Positions 11,107 through 24,012 of a DNA stretch of 64,000 bases are shown one piece after another. The notes beneath the pieces were generated by a model, which searched no databases, was not told the origin of the DNA, and saw nothing but the letters and a program-made list of their open reading frames with translations. The stretch's first letter is position 1. Every line of letters starts with the position of its first letter. The stretch comes from Aselliscus stoliczkanus (Eukaryota; Chordata; Mammalia; Chiroptera; Hipposideridae): positions 107,154,852 to 107,218,851 of the forward strand of contig CM066728.1 in NCBI GenBank assembly GCA_033961575.1, read 5' to 3'. The position numbers and the translations under genes were made by a program.

Positions 11107-11541
11107 AAAAAAAGATTTTATTGGGGAATTGGGGGAGGGGAACAGCGTTGGGGAATCGGGGAAGGGGAAACAGACAAGTTGCTGTCCTTCTGTTCTTCTG
11201 TCTAGTTGTGGAGGACGTTGATTCACTGGCCCGTGTTGGTATCATCATTGCGCTCTTCCAGGATGAGGCAGATCCATCACTGGCCTCTGGATGGTCGCTC
11301 ACCGTGGCTATTGGCAGCTCACGCTGGCTGCCGGCCACTCACTGTAGCCTATGGCAGCCCACTGCAGCAGGGGCTGCAGCCTACACTGTCCCCGGGGCTC
11401 ACACAGCCCAGCTCCAGGTGGAGCTGTTGTTCACCATCTTAGCTGTAGAGGGCAGTGTCACTGGCCCTCATATGTGGGATCCAAACCAGGGCCACTGGCA
11501 TTCCAAAACCAGCTCTTAACCAATGTACCTCTCGGCCGGCC
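11107..11541 (-). mobile_element. Long tRNA-derived SINE, type B (about 435 bp)
   Basis: The minus-strand element has a diverged GGGCCGGCCGAG head, the 'GAGGGCCAGTGACACTGCC' junction, and a body with 'CTCCACCTGGAGCTGGGC', 'CTGCAGTGGGCTGCCATAGG', three 20-bp tandem units (11283-11342), 'GATGATACCAACACGGGCCA' and 'CTCCACAACTAGACAGAAG', ending in a CCCCAATAAAATC tail. CTGGTGGTTCATTTTT duplications flank it (about 11089 and 11542). The tail carries an AATAAA hexamer. Confidence 0.88.
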
Positions 11542-11559
11542 CTGGTGGTTCATTTTTAA

Positions 11560-13650
11560 GGATGAAGCACTAAAAAGGTCATCAGGGCTCTGTGTGCATT
11601 GATGGGGCTTATTGACTGCATGGTGAACTTGCTGGAAGATAAATAGCTATTTCATTGGGAGTCTTCACATTTTCACATGTCAGTGTCCACAGATATTGCC
11701 ATTGTGCTGCCATCTTTCCTGGGATGACTTGTCCTTTTCCTGGAGTTTGTGAACCTTACTTACAACCCCTTGACGTATGTCTTCTTCACAGGGCACTAAT
11801 CCCTCACGACCGAGTCACTTCCCAAAGGCTTTATGATTATATCCCAGAATTTGGGTAGTTCAGCCTAAAAGTCACCTTTACCTGAGAATATTTTTATTTT
11901 GCCACTGCTCTTCAGGGGATAAAATTCTACACTATTATAATTTTTAGAAACCACTTCAATGGTACCATTCCATTGTCTTCTGACATCTACTGCTGTTGAA
12001 GAGAATTCCGTGTCACTGTCAGCATCCTTGGTATTTCTGAATGTTTTGTAAAGGAAGCACTGACAGCTTTTGTTCTGGACTATCTTTTTCAGGATGTGTG
12101 TAGATCAAAGAGTCTTGGAAGACAGAGATAGTATCTCCTGGAACAAGGGGTAGGTTCACTTAGCGCCTTGGAAGTTAGAGGTTGTGTCTCCCTCAGGGCC
12201 TTCAGCTGCCCTCAGTGCACTGAGATTTACGCCCCCTGTTTGTGGTGGGAGATGTTTTGAACCCAGCTTTGTCTCTTTTTGGCTTGGAACGTAGGGAATA
12301 CCATTTAGACAGGAAGTTTACCACATTTAAGTAAATAATCTCTTTAAGAACTTTTCTGGAGTAATTACATTTACATAGTAATATAAATAATCCTGAAGTT
12401 GTAGTTGTCCTAGCAACTTGCTATTCATAGATAATTCTCTCTTAATTGTAGCAGACATTGTGTCTATTTTCCTCCTCAATATTTATTTCAGAGTGCTTAT
12501 GTAATTTTTTTTTCTTTAAACTTTACTCATCCAGCTTTCCCTTATTGTTCACTCTCTTGGGGCTTTTAGATTAGAGGCGTTGCTATCTCTAAAATTTTAT
12601 AGTGATACCAGTCCCATTTAATGCTCCACACACTTCCCTTGTACCCTTATTCATGCTAGATGTGTTATGTTTTCCATTTTATGACTTTTCACTTCTTCAA
12701 GCTGCCCTTTATTGCTGAAAGTTCCACATTGTAATTTGAAAAGTAGGACACTAAAATATCCATTTCTGAGTGATCTGCTAACTACTGGGCTGTAATTGTA
12801 TTAAAAAATGATACTTCAGCTAAAACTTTACCTATTTTATTCAACTTGAGAGGTATTTTTGTAGCTGATTATTCCTTCTTATAGCTTTACCTAGAGCTTT
12901 TATTTCACAGTTATATTTTGTACCATGTTAGATATTTTTCCATCTATTTGCACAAAGCTAGATAAAAATGTTAACAAAGACATAAAAGTCATATGTTAAA
13001 CCAGCAATAGTATTGGAATCAGAAATGATATACTGCATCATCATCCTTTTATTTTTCTCTGAGATTTATTGTTATGGGAAAGAGTCAGCCCAAGAATATG
13101 ATGGCTAATACAGTTATACCAAAATTTCAAATGCCTAAAATTATGAAGCTAAAACTTCTTTCCGATGCTGACTAGAAATGGAAAGGAAAATATGTTCAAA
13201 TAAATGACCTGAAGTAGAAAAATAAATACCAACCATAGAGATGGCAGCCGCCTGGTTTGTTACATGTGTTAGGTTGGGCGTTTCCCCCGGAGAGTGGTTT
13301 CGTGGTTTCATGTCCTCCTTCCACAGTGACTTCCCACAGTGCACTTTGAACCCCAGGGAATTTAGGGAACTATGTGTAGAGCAGGCGGACTTTTGCTCCA
13401 GGTGGAGGTAGGTAGGAAAGAAGAAAAAACCAAACAAACAGGGAAAATGTCAGGAGCCAGAACATTATTATTAAAAATTGACCGACCCTTCAATGTATAG
13501 TGATAATGAATTTGCATTTACAATGAATGATAAGCCCATACGACTGTTGGAACGTTCAGGCACAATGATAGCATGGCTAAGTGGTTCATTAGAAAAGTCA
13601 CACATAATTATATAGATATAGAAAGCTGTATAAGATATACATCTACCTAT
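11560..13650. other. Mostly unassigned, with a probable L1M relic
   Basis: About 11870-12030 resembles the antisense of an old L1M segment ('CCATTCCATTGTCTTCTGAC' and 'GTTGAAGAGAATTCCGTGTC'). The rest of this 2.1-kb stretch shows no recognisable gene, promoter or repeat. The short minus frame at 13141-13437 has no known domain. Confidence 0.45.
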
Positions 13651-13654
13651 TGCT

Positions 13655-14032
13655 TGATTTTCTTTTATTACAAGTTACAGGTGTACAAAACAACATAATG
13701 ACTAGACATTTACACATTTCACAAAGTGATAACCCCAACAAGCCTACTATCCATCTGACATCATACATAGCTGTTACCATACCATTGATTATATTCCCTA
13801 TGCTATATATATTTTGTATTCCGTGACTGTATAGTTTTAAAAATTATAGTTGGCATTCAAAATTATTTTATATTACTTTCAGGTATACAGGGCAGTGGTT
13901 AGACATTTCTATAATTTATGAGATGATCCCCCTGATAAATTTAGGACCCATCTGACATCATACATAGCTTTTACAACATTATTGACTAGATTCCCCATAC
14001 TGTATCGCACATCCCCATGACTATTTTGTGAC
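13655..14032 (-). mobile_element. L1 3' UTR with two tandem modules
   Basis: Two successive antisense L1 3' UTR modules: about 13665-13835 ('AGGTGTACAAAACAACATAA' through 'TTGATTATATTCCCTATGCT') and about 13845-14032 ('TTCAGGTATACAGGGCAGTG' through 'CCCATACTGTATCGCACATC'). They align with each other and with the single module of other L1 copies. No ORF2 follows, so the insert is short or rearranged. Confidence 0.8.
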
Positions 14033-15199
14033 TGGAGGGGTGCTGGGACAAATGCTGGCCTTTGCAGGTCTAACTCACTGCCTCACCTGGGCTCACCAAA
14101 GCAGAAGGTAGGGCCACACTTTTCTCAGACATGGCTTTGGCTTCACCCTTCTACCCTGGCTTGGTCTGAGTGCCTTAAGACTAAGGAGAGGCTGGCAGCT
14201 CCTGTCTGGGGAGAGCTGGGCCAGGAGGATCTACCTTCAGGGCCTGAGTGTAGGTCACTTTCATGGGAAGGCTACCTCCTTGGGGATTCCCAAAACTGAA
14301 CCGCTGGGTTGCTGAGATTCCAACAAAAGATATTTGATGACATGGATGTGTTTGTGAAGCAACGCTTAGCCCCTCAGCTTTATGTTTCTAGTCGTCCTAT
14401 CGAATATATTTTAAATCATGGTAATTACCTAGATTCTGTGATATCACTGATTGTAAAGCACATTATTAATTTAATTAGCAGCATTTTTGTGCTTGTGAGG
14501 AGGAAATCGCAATCCAACCCCTTAAAATGTACAATGTCACTGCAAAACACAGTCCACGTTTTAGAAATGAGAAAATGCGATGAAATGGTAAAATGTTTTA
14601 GCTCAAGGAAATATCTTTGAAAAGAAGGTTTTCTGCTCTGGACTAGAGCAAGCCCAGCTCCTTGGGAAGCTGGAGAAGAGATTTTTCTGGGTTGGTTATC
14701 CGTTTGCCGGTGTGGCTTTGGGTCTGCAATTACTGGAGAAGGCGGAAGCCAGCAGCTCATGCAGGGCGATTTGTGGCTGTAATTTCTTGCTGCTGTCTGC
14801 TCTGCCGCCCACCTAGCTTGTGCTGAAAACTGCTGGAGCCAGCGGACTCCTAGGGAGTGAATTTGCAGGAAGATAAATTCCCCCGTCCCTGCCTACATTT
14901 GAATGTTATTGTGGAAACTGAACTGAATACAGATCACCCCCAAATTGAATTCTGTGCACCTGAGCTAAGTAGAAAATTGCATATCAGATAACGGTTCCAA
15001 GATTCAGGTCTGTCTAGACACAAAACTTGCTCAGTTTTTAATGTTCTCGTTCATTCAGGCATAGGAAACCCTTTTGCCCCAGTCATTTCAGAATCTCAGG
15101 CATTTTATTTGGGGGGAGGTTTTCATGGCCTACTGTCAACCCCTCCCTGTGTCCTACCCTCGAAGATGCTGCATTTACCTGCTATAGCAGTCAGCACCC
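14033..15199. other. Unassigned sequence
   Basis: GC-moderate DNA after the L1 3' UTR. The first 250 bp could be L1 5' UTR-like (as in the other deleted L1s), but I cannot align it. The frame at 14309-14620 has no recognised domain. Confidence 0.35.
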
Positions 15200-15335
15200 A
15201 GATTTGGGACTGCTGAGGCTAGGGCCTGCGTCTCACCTTAGTCATAAGTGTGTAGTATTAGTTGGTGCTCAGTAAATGTTTAGCAGCATACAGTTGGTGC
15301 TCAGTAAATGTTTATTGAATGCATGAATGCAGGAG
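15200..15335 (+). repeat. L2 3' end with a local duplication
   Basis: Ends in 'GGTGCTCAGTAAATGTTTAT' and 'TGAATGCATGAATG', the typical L2 3' terminus. The motif AGTTGGTGCTCAGTAAATGT occurs twice (about 15257 and 15292), about 35 bp apart, indicating a local tandem duplication. Confidence 0.65.
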
Positions 15336-16585
15336 AACCAGATGGCATGGGAACCTCTGAAGATTCTTCTTACATGGCCCTTGCCCCGAAGGGAAGCCCA
15401 TTGCCCCTCTCCTATGTGTAGGGCATGTGGTTAAGATGTCAACTGGTATCTGGTTGGTGTTCTGAGTATTATTTTCTCCTTGACATAACCCCTTATTAGG
15501 CCCTTTGTATCTGTTTCCTCTAAACACCAGTAAGTGCTGTGGGCTAGAGGAGAGACTGATCGTGCCATTGCAGCTGTGGCAGTTCTGTTCAGCCTCCAGG
15601 CAGCTGCACAACTCAGCAAAGCAGGGAGAAAGATGCCAATCATAAATTGAAAATGCATGGACATTAGCATTCAATCCAGGATCAATACCAATTGTTGGCA
15701 GAATGGGTGGCTTCTGGCCTGGGATTATTTGGGGACTGTCAAGAAGACCAAAGATGGTTCCCTCACTGGTCCAACAGCATGACAATTTTCATCAATAATG
15801 TTTCACTCAATTGAGGCAGAAACCTTTGATTTTCAAGAGTTCTAAGTAGAATAAAACTTTATGACAGGGACATGTGGGTAGGGAGTGCACAAATCGAGTG
15901 TCAGAGAAATGAAAACAAAATCTAAATTTTGTCTTGAGATAGATAGTATTGCCAAGAGTAACCTTTGCTGGGATTCTGAGGCGTGTGGAAATCTCCCCTG
16001 GGCAAGGGCCTAGGGGTGGGGCCCGAGCTGTATGATTGGCAGTGGACAGAACCCCAAATACAGTAAGAGGCCCACCCTTTGGTTTTCTCTCTGGGTCTCA
16101 CAGGACTAGGCTAGCATTTAATGAGCGTGGCCTGGGAGCCATGCATGGGGTGGCATTGCCTATTGAAGAAATTCCCTGAGTCCTGCCAGCCTTTCCAATG
16201 TCCCATGGGACTTTCATATGGGCGATACTCTAACTCTGTTTTCCATAAGCACAGTGTGATGTGCCTTGGATTTTGCAGGAAGGCAGCCGCCATGTACATC
16301 ACTGTGCTTGGAACTTTGCCGAGAGTTGGAAAGTTGCTTCTGGTGGTTGACTTACAGTGTAGGCCACCTCTGTCCCTCTGCCTCCATGGCTTTGTGTCCT
16401 TGAAGATTCGGGGACAGCAGCAATGCCTGGTGCATCACATCATCTAGCGCTGCATTCTCTATTTCTGTGTTGAAATATATCTACATTTTATTACAAATTG
16501 ATTTCCCCCTTTTTACTCCAGTTAGGGCGTTGTCTTGATTATTAATAAAATGATGTTTGTGTTAGAAGATACACATATATGTTTT
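15336..16585. other. Unassigned sequence with a 157-codon antisense frame
   Basis: No repeat or gene recognised. A minus-strand open frame covers 15312-15785, but its protein has no motif I know, overlaps the L2 terminus at one end and has no promoter or splice context. I treat it as chance. Confidence 0.35.
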
Positions 16586-17300
16586 TTTCTTTTTACCATC
16601 TGACCATTTTAAAGTGGACAATCAGTAGTGTTAAATATATTCACACTGCAGTGAAACAGATTTCCAGAAATTTTTTGTCTTGTAAATTCAAAACTAAATC
16701 CATTAAACAATTCCCCATTCCTTACTTTCCCCAGCCCCTGGCAACGACCATTCTGTTTTTGTTTCTATGAGTTTGACTACTTTAGGTACCTCATACAAGT
16801 GGAATTATATAGAATTTATATTTTTGTGAGTAGCTTATTTCACTTAGAATAATGTCCTCAAGGGTCATCAGAGTTGTAGCATGTGATAGGATTTGTTTTC
16901 TTTTTAAGGTGGACTAATACTCCATTGTCTGTATAGACCACATTTTGTTTCTCCATCATCTGTCAGTGGACTCTTGGGTTGTTTCCACTTCTTGGCTATG
17001 TGAATAGTGTTGCTGTGGACATGGGTGTGCAGAGATCTCTTAGAGACCTTGTTTTCAATCCTTTTGGATATACACCCAGAAGTGGGGTTGCTGGATCAAA
17101 TAGCAGTTCTATTCTTAATTTTTTGAGGAAACTCCATTCTGTTTTCCATAGTGGCTGCACCATTTTACATTCCCTCCAACAGTGCCCAGGGCTCCAATTT
17201 TTCCACATCCTGGCCAGCACTTGTAATTTTATATTTTTTTAATTTTATTTTTATTTTTATTTTTATAGTAGCCATCCTAATGGGTGTTTTAGGTTGCATT
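16586..17300 (-). mobile_element. Old L1M 3' end and ORF2 C-terminal relic
   Basis: Antisense landmarks: 'CATCTGACCATTTTAAAGTG', 'AAACAATTCCCCATTCCTTA', 'CCTGGCAACGACCATTCTG', 'TACTCCATTGTCTGTATAGA', 'TTCTTGGCTATGTGAATAGT' and 'CCAGAAGTGGGGTTGCTGGA'. The minus frame at 16996-17220 preserves a piece resembling the L1 ORF2 C-terminal region ([15 protein letters not shown]). A (TTTTA)n tract lies at about 17232-17268. Confidence 0.88.
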
Positions 17301-19074
17301 TTATATGAATTATATTTCAAGATAGCAAAAGGGTAATTATAAAATATTTGTTACCAAAAGGGATTGAGAACAACTGCCTTGGTGTCTTCATAGTCTCAAC
17401 AATAGTCATGTCAATATACTATCTTTAAATATTTGTTAGCAAGCAACCTTTTCCTTCTTTGTCCCTAACAATACTGTGTTTCTCCCAAAGCTGACACTGG
17501 GGGCCAGCTTTGCCCAGTGTGGCCTCCATGGTTTCCCTTTGTTCCATGAGGAATTAGGTATTTTTCAGCACGTGTTTTTCTTTCTGCGGTAATGAGTGGT
17601 CTCCTCCTATGAAGTAGGAGAACAGATTAGCTGCTTAGGCATTGAGCATATGAAGTTATAGAAAACCGAGCCTTAGTGAAAGATGTTTCCATGACTGAGC
17701 AACAGTGGGTCTCCTGGTGGACATATGTCTCAGAGACATAGCAGGATAATTCAGGAGCCCTTGAAGCCATGGTTGGGGTTTTGAGGCTTTCATCTGTCGT
17801 GGACTTTTTGGCCATGTAAGTTATGACAACACAAACTAATGCTATCATTTGGCATGTTAAAAAGGTAGAGCATTATAGAATGATGATGGGGAGTGGCTGA
17901 ACTTTCTGTTCTGTTGACGGACATAGAAGCAAGCCTGGTTAATCTGTTCTCCTCAGGACCTCAAGCCCCCTTTGCACTAAACCTGGGCTCATTCAGAAGT
18001 CTCCCCACCTCACCTTTGGATGTCTACTCTGTGCTGTCACATGGAAACCCTTTATGGGAATTGACCTGGGATGCATTTTCTAGTTGATGTTTCCTTAATA
18101 ACCTTCAGTATATATAGGTCCCCAAAGAAATATTTCTTTAATGTGTCAGGGACCCAACATATATATATATATAAAAGGAAATCAATGCAGTATTTCACTT
18201 GAGATTGTGCAGATAATGACCAGTTCCTTTTTTTTTTTAAGTAGTATTTATGGCTATTCAATTAAACAGCCACCAAACAACAGTGAGCCCACCGCTATTT
18301 CCGAAGGCGGTATCTTGGTGTTTGTAGCTCACCATATGTTTGAAGTATGACATAATCCTTATGGAACACATTCAATTTGTTGCTTCCCAACTTCAATAGA
18401 AGCAGTTAAGTCTGTCTCCTTTCAGATAAATTGTTAATGAAAAGGTAGCTGAACAATCATTTTCTTGTAATCTGCAATTCCGTCTCCTTAAATACAGGAA
18501 CCTGACAGAGGCATTCAACGGTTAGTACTTTCTCTATGCAACTGAACTCTCTCTGACCCTCTGCAACTGACAACTGGAGCAAAAAAAGAGAAAAGGGGAC
18601 AAGCCAGCTAAAAATAAATACTCACCTGTAATACATATAATCCCGAAAGGTGAATAGAAGGTATATTTTACCTTATTGTTTTCAGGTATTATATGACTAA
18701 CTGCCTTCCGCTCCCAGCTCCATTTTTATTGATTTTAAAGTATTTCACGATGTTGGTGCAGTGTTTGGAAAACGGCAAGACTGTCTGAAAGAGTCAGAAT
18801 TTAGAGCTCTGAGCTTTCCTCTCTTTTAGCGATGAGTCAGTGCCACGGCTGATGGCCTACATGCACACCAACTCCTTGTTCCTGGAAAGCCACAGAGGAG
18901 AAAACAGGAAGATTGGCCGTTTCTCCAAGCAAGCGCGTGCTTTTGCTTTGTTTTATTTTATTGTTTATTTTAAACAATTTCCCCAAGAGTTTCTTGACTA
19001 GAATTGCACAAAGACAGCCTTACATCCTATTTTAAATACAAATAAAATGTTCTAGGACGTAGTGTAAGATAGTA
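17301..19074. other. Unassigned sequence
   Basis: No recognised gene or repeat. Contains a short (TA)n tract near 18158 and a possible terminal exon at 18830-19046 that is reported separately under findings. Confidence 0.4.
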
Positions 19075-19262
19075 ATGGCTGGTATTGAGTGTTTACTTTG
19101 TGCCACCCCATACTCACATTATCTGTGAACCCCACAAATAAAGGGTGGATGGCCCATGACCATCATCCTCATTTGACAGTTACAGAAATGCGGGTCAGAC
19201 AGGCTAATTAATTTGCCTAAAGATCACCCAGAAATTTTATGGTAGAGCCCGCTTTCATAGTC
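19075..19262 (-). repeat. MIR SINE, antisense
   Basis: 'TATTGAGTGTTTACTTTGTG', 'CATCCTCATTTGACAGTTAC', 'CAGACAGGCTAATTAATTTG' and 'AAAGATCACCCAGAAATTTT' follow the reverse complement of MIR from its 3' part into the core. Diverged and ancient. Confidence 0.8.
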
Positions 19263-19399
19263 AAGGAGGCAAACTCGGGTTGAGACTTATCTCTTACACG
19301 ATGCTGCATGACAGCTGAAGATTGCTTCATAGTAAAACCTCATCGGTTGGCCAGTTTTGTCTTTGAATTTCTTGAATTTAAAAAAATGACATGAGCCAT

Positions 19400-20230
19400 T
19401 TGTCTATCTGCTCAAGGCAGAAACCTTGTGGCCATTTGTCACTGCCTTCTTCCTCATATTCATCCAGACACCAAATCCTTGGTGAACCTTCCTGTTAAGT
19501 ATCACTGACGTCTGTCCTCCCTGCTGTTGCCTTCCCTCTGAACTTGGGGTTTGTGCCCAAGTACAGTGATAGCTTTTTAGCGAGTCTCCTTGCCTCTGCC
19601 AGCTTCCTTTTCTACCCCATCGCAATCATCGTCCCCATGGCTGCCCTATAAAATACACTTTTTATAATCTCTTCCTCCTACAGAAAGAAACAACAGCACT
19701 AACCAACCAAGCAATGAAGCCAACACAGCCTCTTTGGTGGCCCTCATTTGCCTGTACGACTTGAACGTTAAGGCTCCTGCTTAACATTAAAGGGTATTTA
19801 TCATCTGGCCATCACTTTCCAACCTTTTCCCCTGTCTTCCTGTCTTACAGTTCAGTGACACCACTCGCCACCATGCCCCTATTTCTGGAGAAAGTTTTGT
19901 GTTTATATGTTTGTTTTGTTTGTAAATGCATCTCTGTGCCTTTACACCTATTGGGAATACCATTTCTTGCACCGCATCCTGTCATTTTTTTTGTTGAACT
20001 CATGTTCACAGAGGCTTGGTTCAAATGGGCAGTGGCAGATGTTCCTTTCTCTGTGTTTTAATGGCGATTGGAACCCACCAGTATTCAGACCGTATTGCAC
20101 TTGCTTGTTGTCCAGTTGGCTGAGGAGACTGTGAGGGGCTGGAGGGCAGGGCCTGGTGTTCCTTATGCACTCAGCGCTGGGCATGGCCCTGCAGTCATTC
20201 ATAAATGTGAGCACAAGGAGTGGGGACGGA
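19400..20230 (+). repeat. L2 LINE relic, 3' region
   Basis: Order and content follow the 3' part of L2: a 'CTGGCCATCACTTTCC' block near 19805, a 'GTGCCTTTACACCTATTGGG' block near 19936 (compare the L2 'GGGCCTTTGCACTTGC' landmark), then 'GGAGGGCAGGGCCTGGTGTT' and 'CACTCAGCGCTGGGCATGGC' near 20140-20185, which is the L2 terminus. Very diverged, with no ORF. Confidence 0.6.
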
Positions 20231-22235
20231 AGGAGGGAACAGCGTCAAGGCTTGGGAAAGTGGATGGGTACAGTAATGCATGCTCGGGAACATTAAGAAA
20301 CTTAGAGAACATCCACAATCAATGAGCTGTGTGTAACAGCTCAGAACTTTGTGGTTGACTTTCCTGTGACACAGAACTTTGCCTGGTTGCCAACAAGTTT
20401 TGGAGAAGCCACAGCCCTAATGTTTAAGCACATTATTGTAATTTGACTCTCCATAAAGTGGTCTTTAAATTGTGTTTTGAGGCTGGCAAGTGCACATCGG
20501 TGATGTGCTTAACTGTACAGCCTCAGCAAAATGGGAATCTAGACCTATCTGTATGCAAATACAATGCTTCAAGTTCATTATTGTTATTAGGCAATGGAAA
20601 AACAGCCAGAGCAGAAATAACAGTATATTTCCCTCTGCCTGTGCTGTATTTTTGTCAACGGGGCTTCTGAAGAACTGTGCATTTACTAACCCATTAGAAT
20701 GAGCGATTTTATAGTCTAATGTAAAATTAAAGAAATTGAAGGATCTGCCTAGGCGATACACTTGTTTAAACCTATATTAATGTCTCGATTGGTTATGTTG
20801 GATACATTAGTGGTATATTATTGGAAAAGAAATGCTCTGGCCATGTGTATACTTTCTAAATCTCAGTGTATTTATTTTCTGACAAGGTAGAGAACTGATT
20901 TCTTCTATTCAAAATATAAGACATAGGGATGACATAATTATTCTTAAATGCAAAGCAAACCATCAATTCTTTCCTTTTTTTTTAACTATCACCTTCCTAT
21001 GATCTCATTCTCCCTTTTCCTTCTGATGTACACTCTTGGCTTTTCCCAGATCTCATGTCTGAGCCCATCAATTTCTTTTCCTCATCCTCTTAAAACAGTA
21101 TTTAGTGTGGTGCTTACCAGGGCTTCCTGTAGGCTGTGCAGGATCTTGGGAAAATATTCTTATGTGATGTTCCTGTCCATATTAACAATTTGATTGAAAA
21201 ATCTGTTATAAAATGTATGGGCCCATTGAGGCACATTAATTTATCAGTGGAGATTTAGAATGATGGTTGCTGAAGAGATACTCGTGTGCTTATTTATTCT
21301 CCAGTCAATGCATGTGAAGGCTCTTCCTTCTTTCCAGGTACCATCTCTTCCTGTTCAGGTGTGGAAAGCGCCACTTCATCACCTTTATTGCTAAAGGTTC
21401 CCTGATAATCCCACATCTCCCACCTTGACACTCATAACACCACGGCTGTTTGGAACCTATTTGTACTGAAACAATCGTGCCTCTGCAGTCCCCTAGTCCA
21501 TTTACTGAAGGCTTGCAAAACCATTACTCATGATGCTGCTCCATCTATCCATCCCTTCCTCCTTCCCTCCACCCACACTGGCTTCCAAGGCTTCTCTCAA
21601 AGGTAGTTTCTGGGCTTCCTCAGTGATGACCACAGATGCAAGTGTTATTCAGAGAATGCAGTAAAATGTGAATAATTGTTTGTTTCCAGTCATGTTAAAT
21701 GAGCCGATTTTGTAGCATACAGGTAGACCAGCACATCTTCCAACCATGTCTTGAACTCTTTAGACACTCATCACCACCTTCTTAGCAGATGAGCTCTTAA
21801 CACTGCTCACACCTTTGCCCACTACAACGTGGGGGTGGGGAGAGAACAGTGGTCTATCAGTGCAGGGAGTATCTGTTCCTCATCCAGGGCTTAAGACTGA
21901 GCTAGAGAAACCCAGCTACAAAGGAGTCTCACTGTATTTACTGTGACTTCTGTAAAAATGTCCATCTGAAGGTTTGTAGACAGCATCCTTGGCTTATCCC
22001 AGAGACAATCCATTAGGTATTCTCAGATCACTGGGAGCCTTGACAAATCCTGAATTGTCTAAGAACTGAATAGTCTATAAAAATAGCATTCTGTAGTCCT
22101 AGAATGCCACTGTATATGCACTTGTGTGTGTGTGTATGTGATTAAGTGCTTAGTTCTCACAATTTTCTGCTCGTATTTGTGAAGCATATGTTGATGTAGA
22201 TTTTATTTTAATTATTTTATAATTAAAAACATGAA
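20231..22235. other. Unassigned sequence
   Basis: About 2 kb with no recognised gene or repeat family. Frames at 20465-20761 and 20948-21193 are short and without known motifs. Confidence 0.4.
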
Positions 22236-22395
22236 AAACCCTAAAAAAAGGGATGTTGATGGTGGGAGAGGCTGTTAGTTAGCATATGGGGGCAGGCGGT
22301 ATGTGGGAACTCTGTACTTTCTGCTCAATTTTGCTATAAACCTAAAACTGCCCCACCCCTGCCAATCTATTTAACAGGAACAAAACTTAAAAAAA
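22236..22395 (+). mobile_element. L1M 3' UTR fragment
   Basis: 'GATGTTGATGGTGGGAGAGG', 'GTATGTGGGAACTCTGTACT' and 'CTCAATTTTGCTATAAACCT' match the sense 3' end of old L1M elements, followed by an A-rich tail near 22386. Confidence 0.7.
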
Positions 22396-23879
22396 AAGGA
22401 CTGACCAGGAAGAGTGTCACATCACCATGTTGGTTGGAGGTGGGAGAGGGCATCTATAAAACTCCGTGGTGTTATGGAGCAGTGGTCTGGACGTCCAGGA
22501 GAACATGGGTGCAGCCACCTCCTAGGACTGCCTGACATGTGGCACAAATCCTGCAGAGGAGTTGGGGTGACCCCCATGCATGCCAGGGTCAAAGGCTCCC
22601 ACCACCCCTGCAGCTGTCCCTGGATGCTGTGGACTAGGGGAACACAGAGAAACGGGTGAGAGCCAATGCACAGACCTGCACACTCGGCTCAAGCAGAAGC
22701 CCTTCAGGAGCTCAGAGCCCTGAACTTGTCCTTTGTCTGAAGTGAGTGGGAATCTTCTCAAATCAGCATGTTGGCAGTCCGGCTGCCTGCTGTTACAAAA
22801 ACCCTTGAAACCAACACAGCACTACCTGGTGGGAGTGATCTGCTGGCCGGGCTGTCCTCCTAAAACCAGAGCCCAGCCAAGGCCTGGTAACCCCAGAGCA
22901 TGAGCTCCTTGGGGTACCTGGTCGACTCCAGGTGAAGGTGGATGAGGAAGGTAGAGAGCCAGAGAAACGGGGGCCGAAGGGAGAAATGTTCACAGGGGCA
23001 CATGTGCGTCTGGGCTCTGATGCCCGGATGGCATTGTCAGTCTTGGCCAGGCTCTGCCTCTGGAGAGGAACAGCATAGAGGGAGGAAGGTGCTCCGAAGT
23101 GCAGGTCCCCGGGGCCTGAGCCTGGGCCCGTCGGGGTCTAAGGGCAGTACTGGTAGTTTTACTCAGGACACAGTAGGGACAAGGGTATGACATGGACGTG
23201 GACCCTGCTCTAGGGCTGTTCACACTCTAGGCTTGTCAGCATGCCACATGGCCTGCAGGCTTCTGCTGTCTTTATGACGCAATTGCACTTGATTCTGAGA
23301 CTCAGATGGGGCTCATGTATGGGCTTGGAAGGCGGGTCCTGCTCCAGCCGGCCGCCAGGCACACCGCCTCTCCCGGTCTCCCAGAGTAGGGACTTTCAGA
23401 CCACCGAGTCCGAAAAGGAGACACTTTCGCCCTCCTGGTGGCAGAGGAGACAACTGCACTTCCGCTTCACTCCCCATAGGGGCAGTGAAAACACCAGGGG
23501 CTGAGATGAGCACCAGTGGGCCCGCCCAGAGGTCCCCTCACACCTTGGGACGTCCCTTTTCTGATTGGCCCAGTGGTGCTCTGCTGCTCACCTGGTCCGA
23601 CCGGCAACACTCAGAGCCGCTCTGTACAGTTGTGCAGGGTTGTGCACTGCACAATGGTGCCCATTCCCTAGGGGCGCTGCTCACATCACAGAGGTTGCGG
23701 GTTTATATATATCACTAGTTTTCCAGAAGATGGCAGTCAACTGTCTTGTTCTAACAAAGATTGATTGGTAATGATGATAGTCTGATCCATAGAGGTCTTG
23801 AAGCAGGGTTGCCTTTTAGTAATGTGCAGGAAAGTGCATTGTGGCTAGCAGTGCTCTGGGCTGCACCTGTCCACTATCT
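22396..23879. other. GC-richer unassigned sequence
   Basis: Visibly GC-richer than the first 22 kb. Frames on both strands are longer because stops are rarer, but none shows a known domain. I see no CpG-island-grade CpG density and no convincing exon. Confidence 0.4.
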
Positions 23880-24012
23880 CCGCTGACCAACCTGGGAAAG
23901 CACCTTTGTTTTTCCCTAGTTAGCTTTGGGGACAACAGCCCCTACCTCATAAAGGTGCTGTGAGGTGAGATTAAAGAAAGAGAACAGTGCCAGGAACAAA
24001 GTAAACACTTGG
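23880..24012 (+). repeat. MIR SINE fragment
   Basis: 'CCCCTACCTCATAAAGGTGC', 'TGTGAGGTGAGATTAAAGAA' and 'ACAGTGCCAGGAACAAAGTA' follow the sense MIR 3' half. It abuts the MLT1 LTR at 24013. Confidence 0.65.

Noticed and set aside
15312..15785. 157-codon minus-strand frame
   Set aside because: Begins in an L2 terminus region. The protein has no recognised motif, and no exon signals support it.
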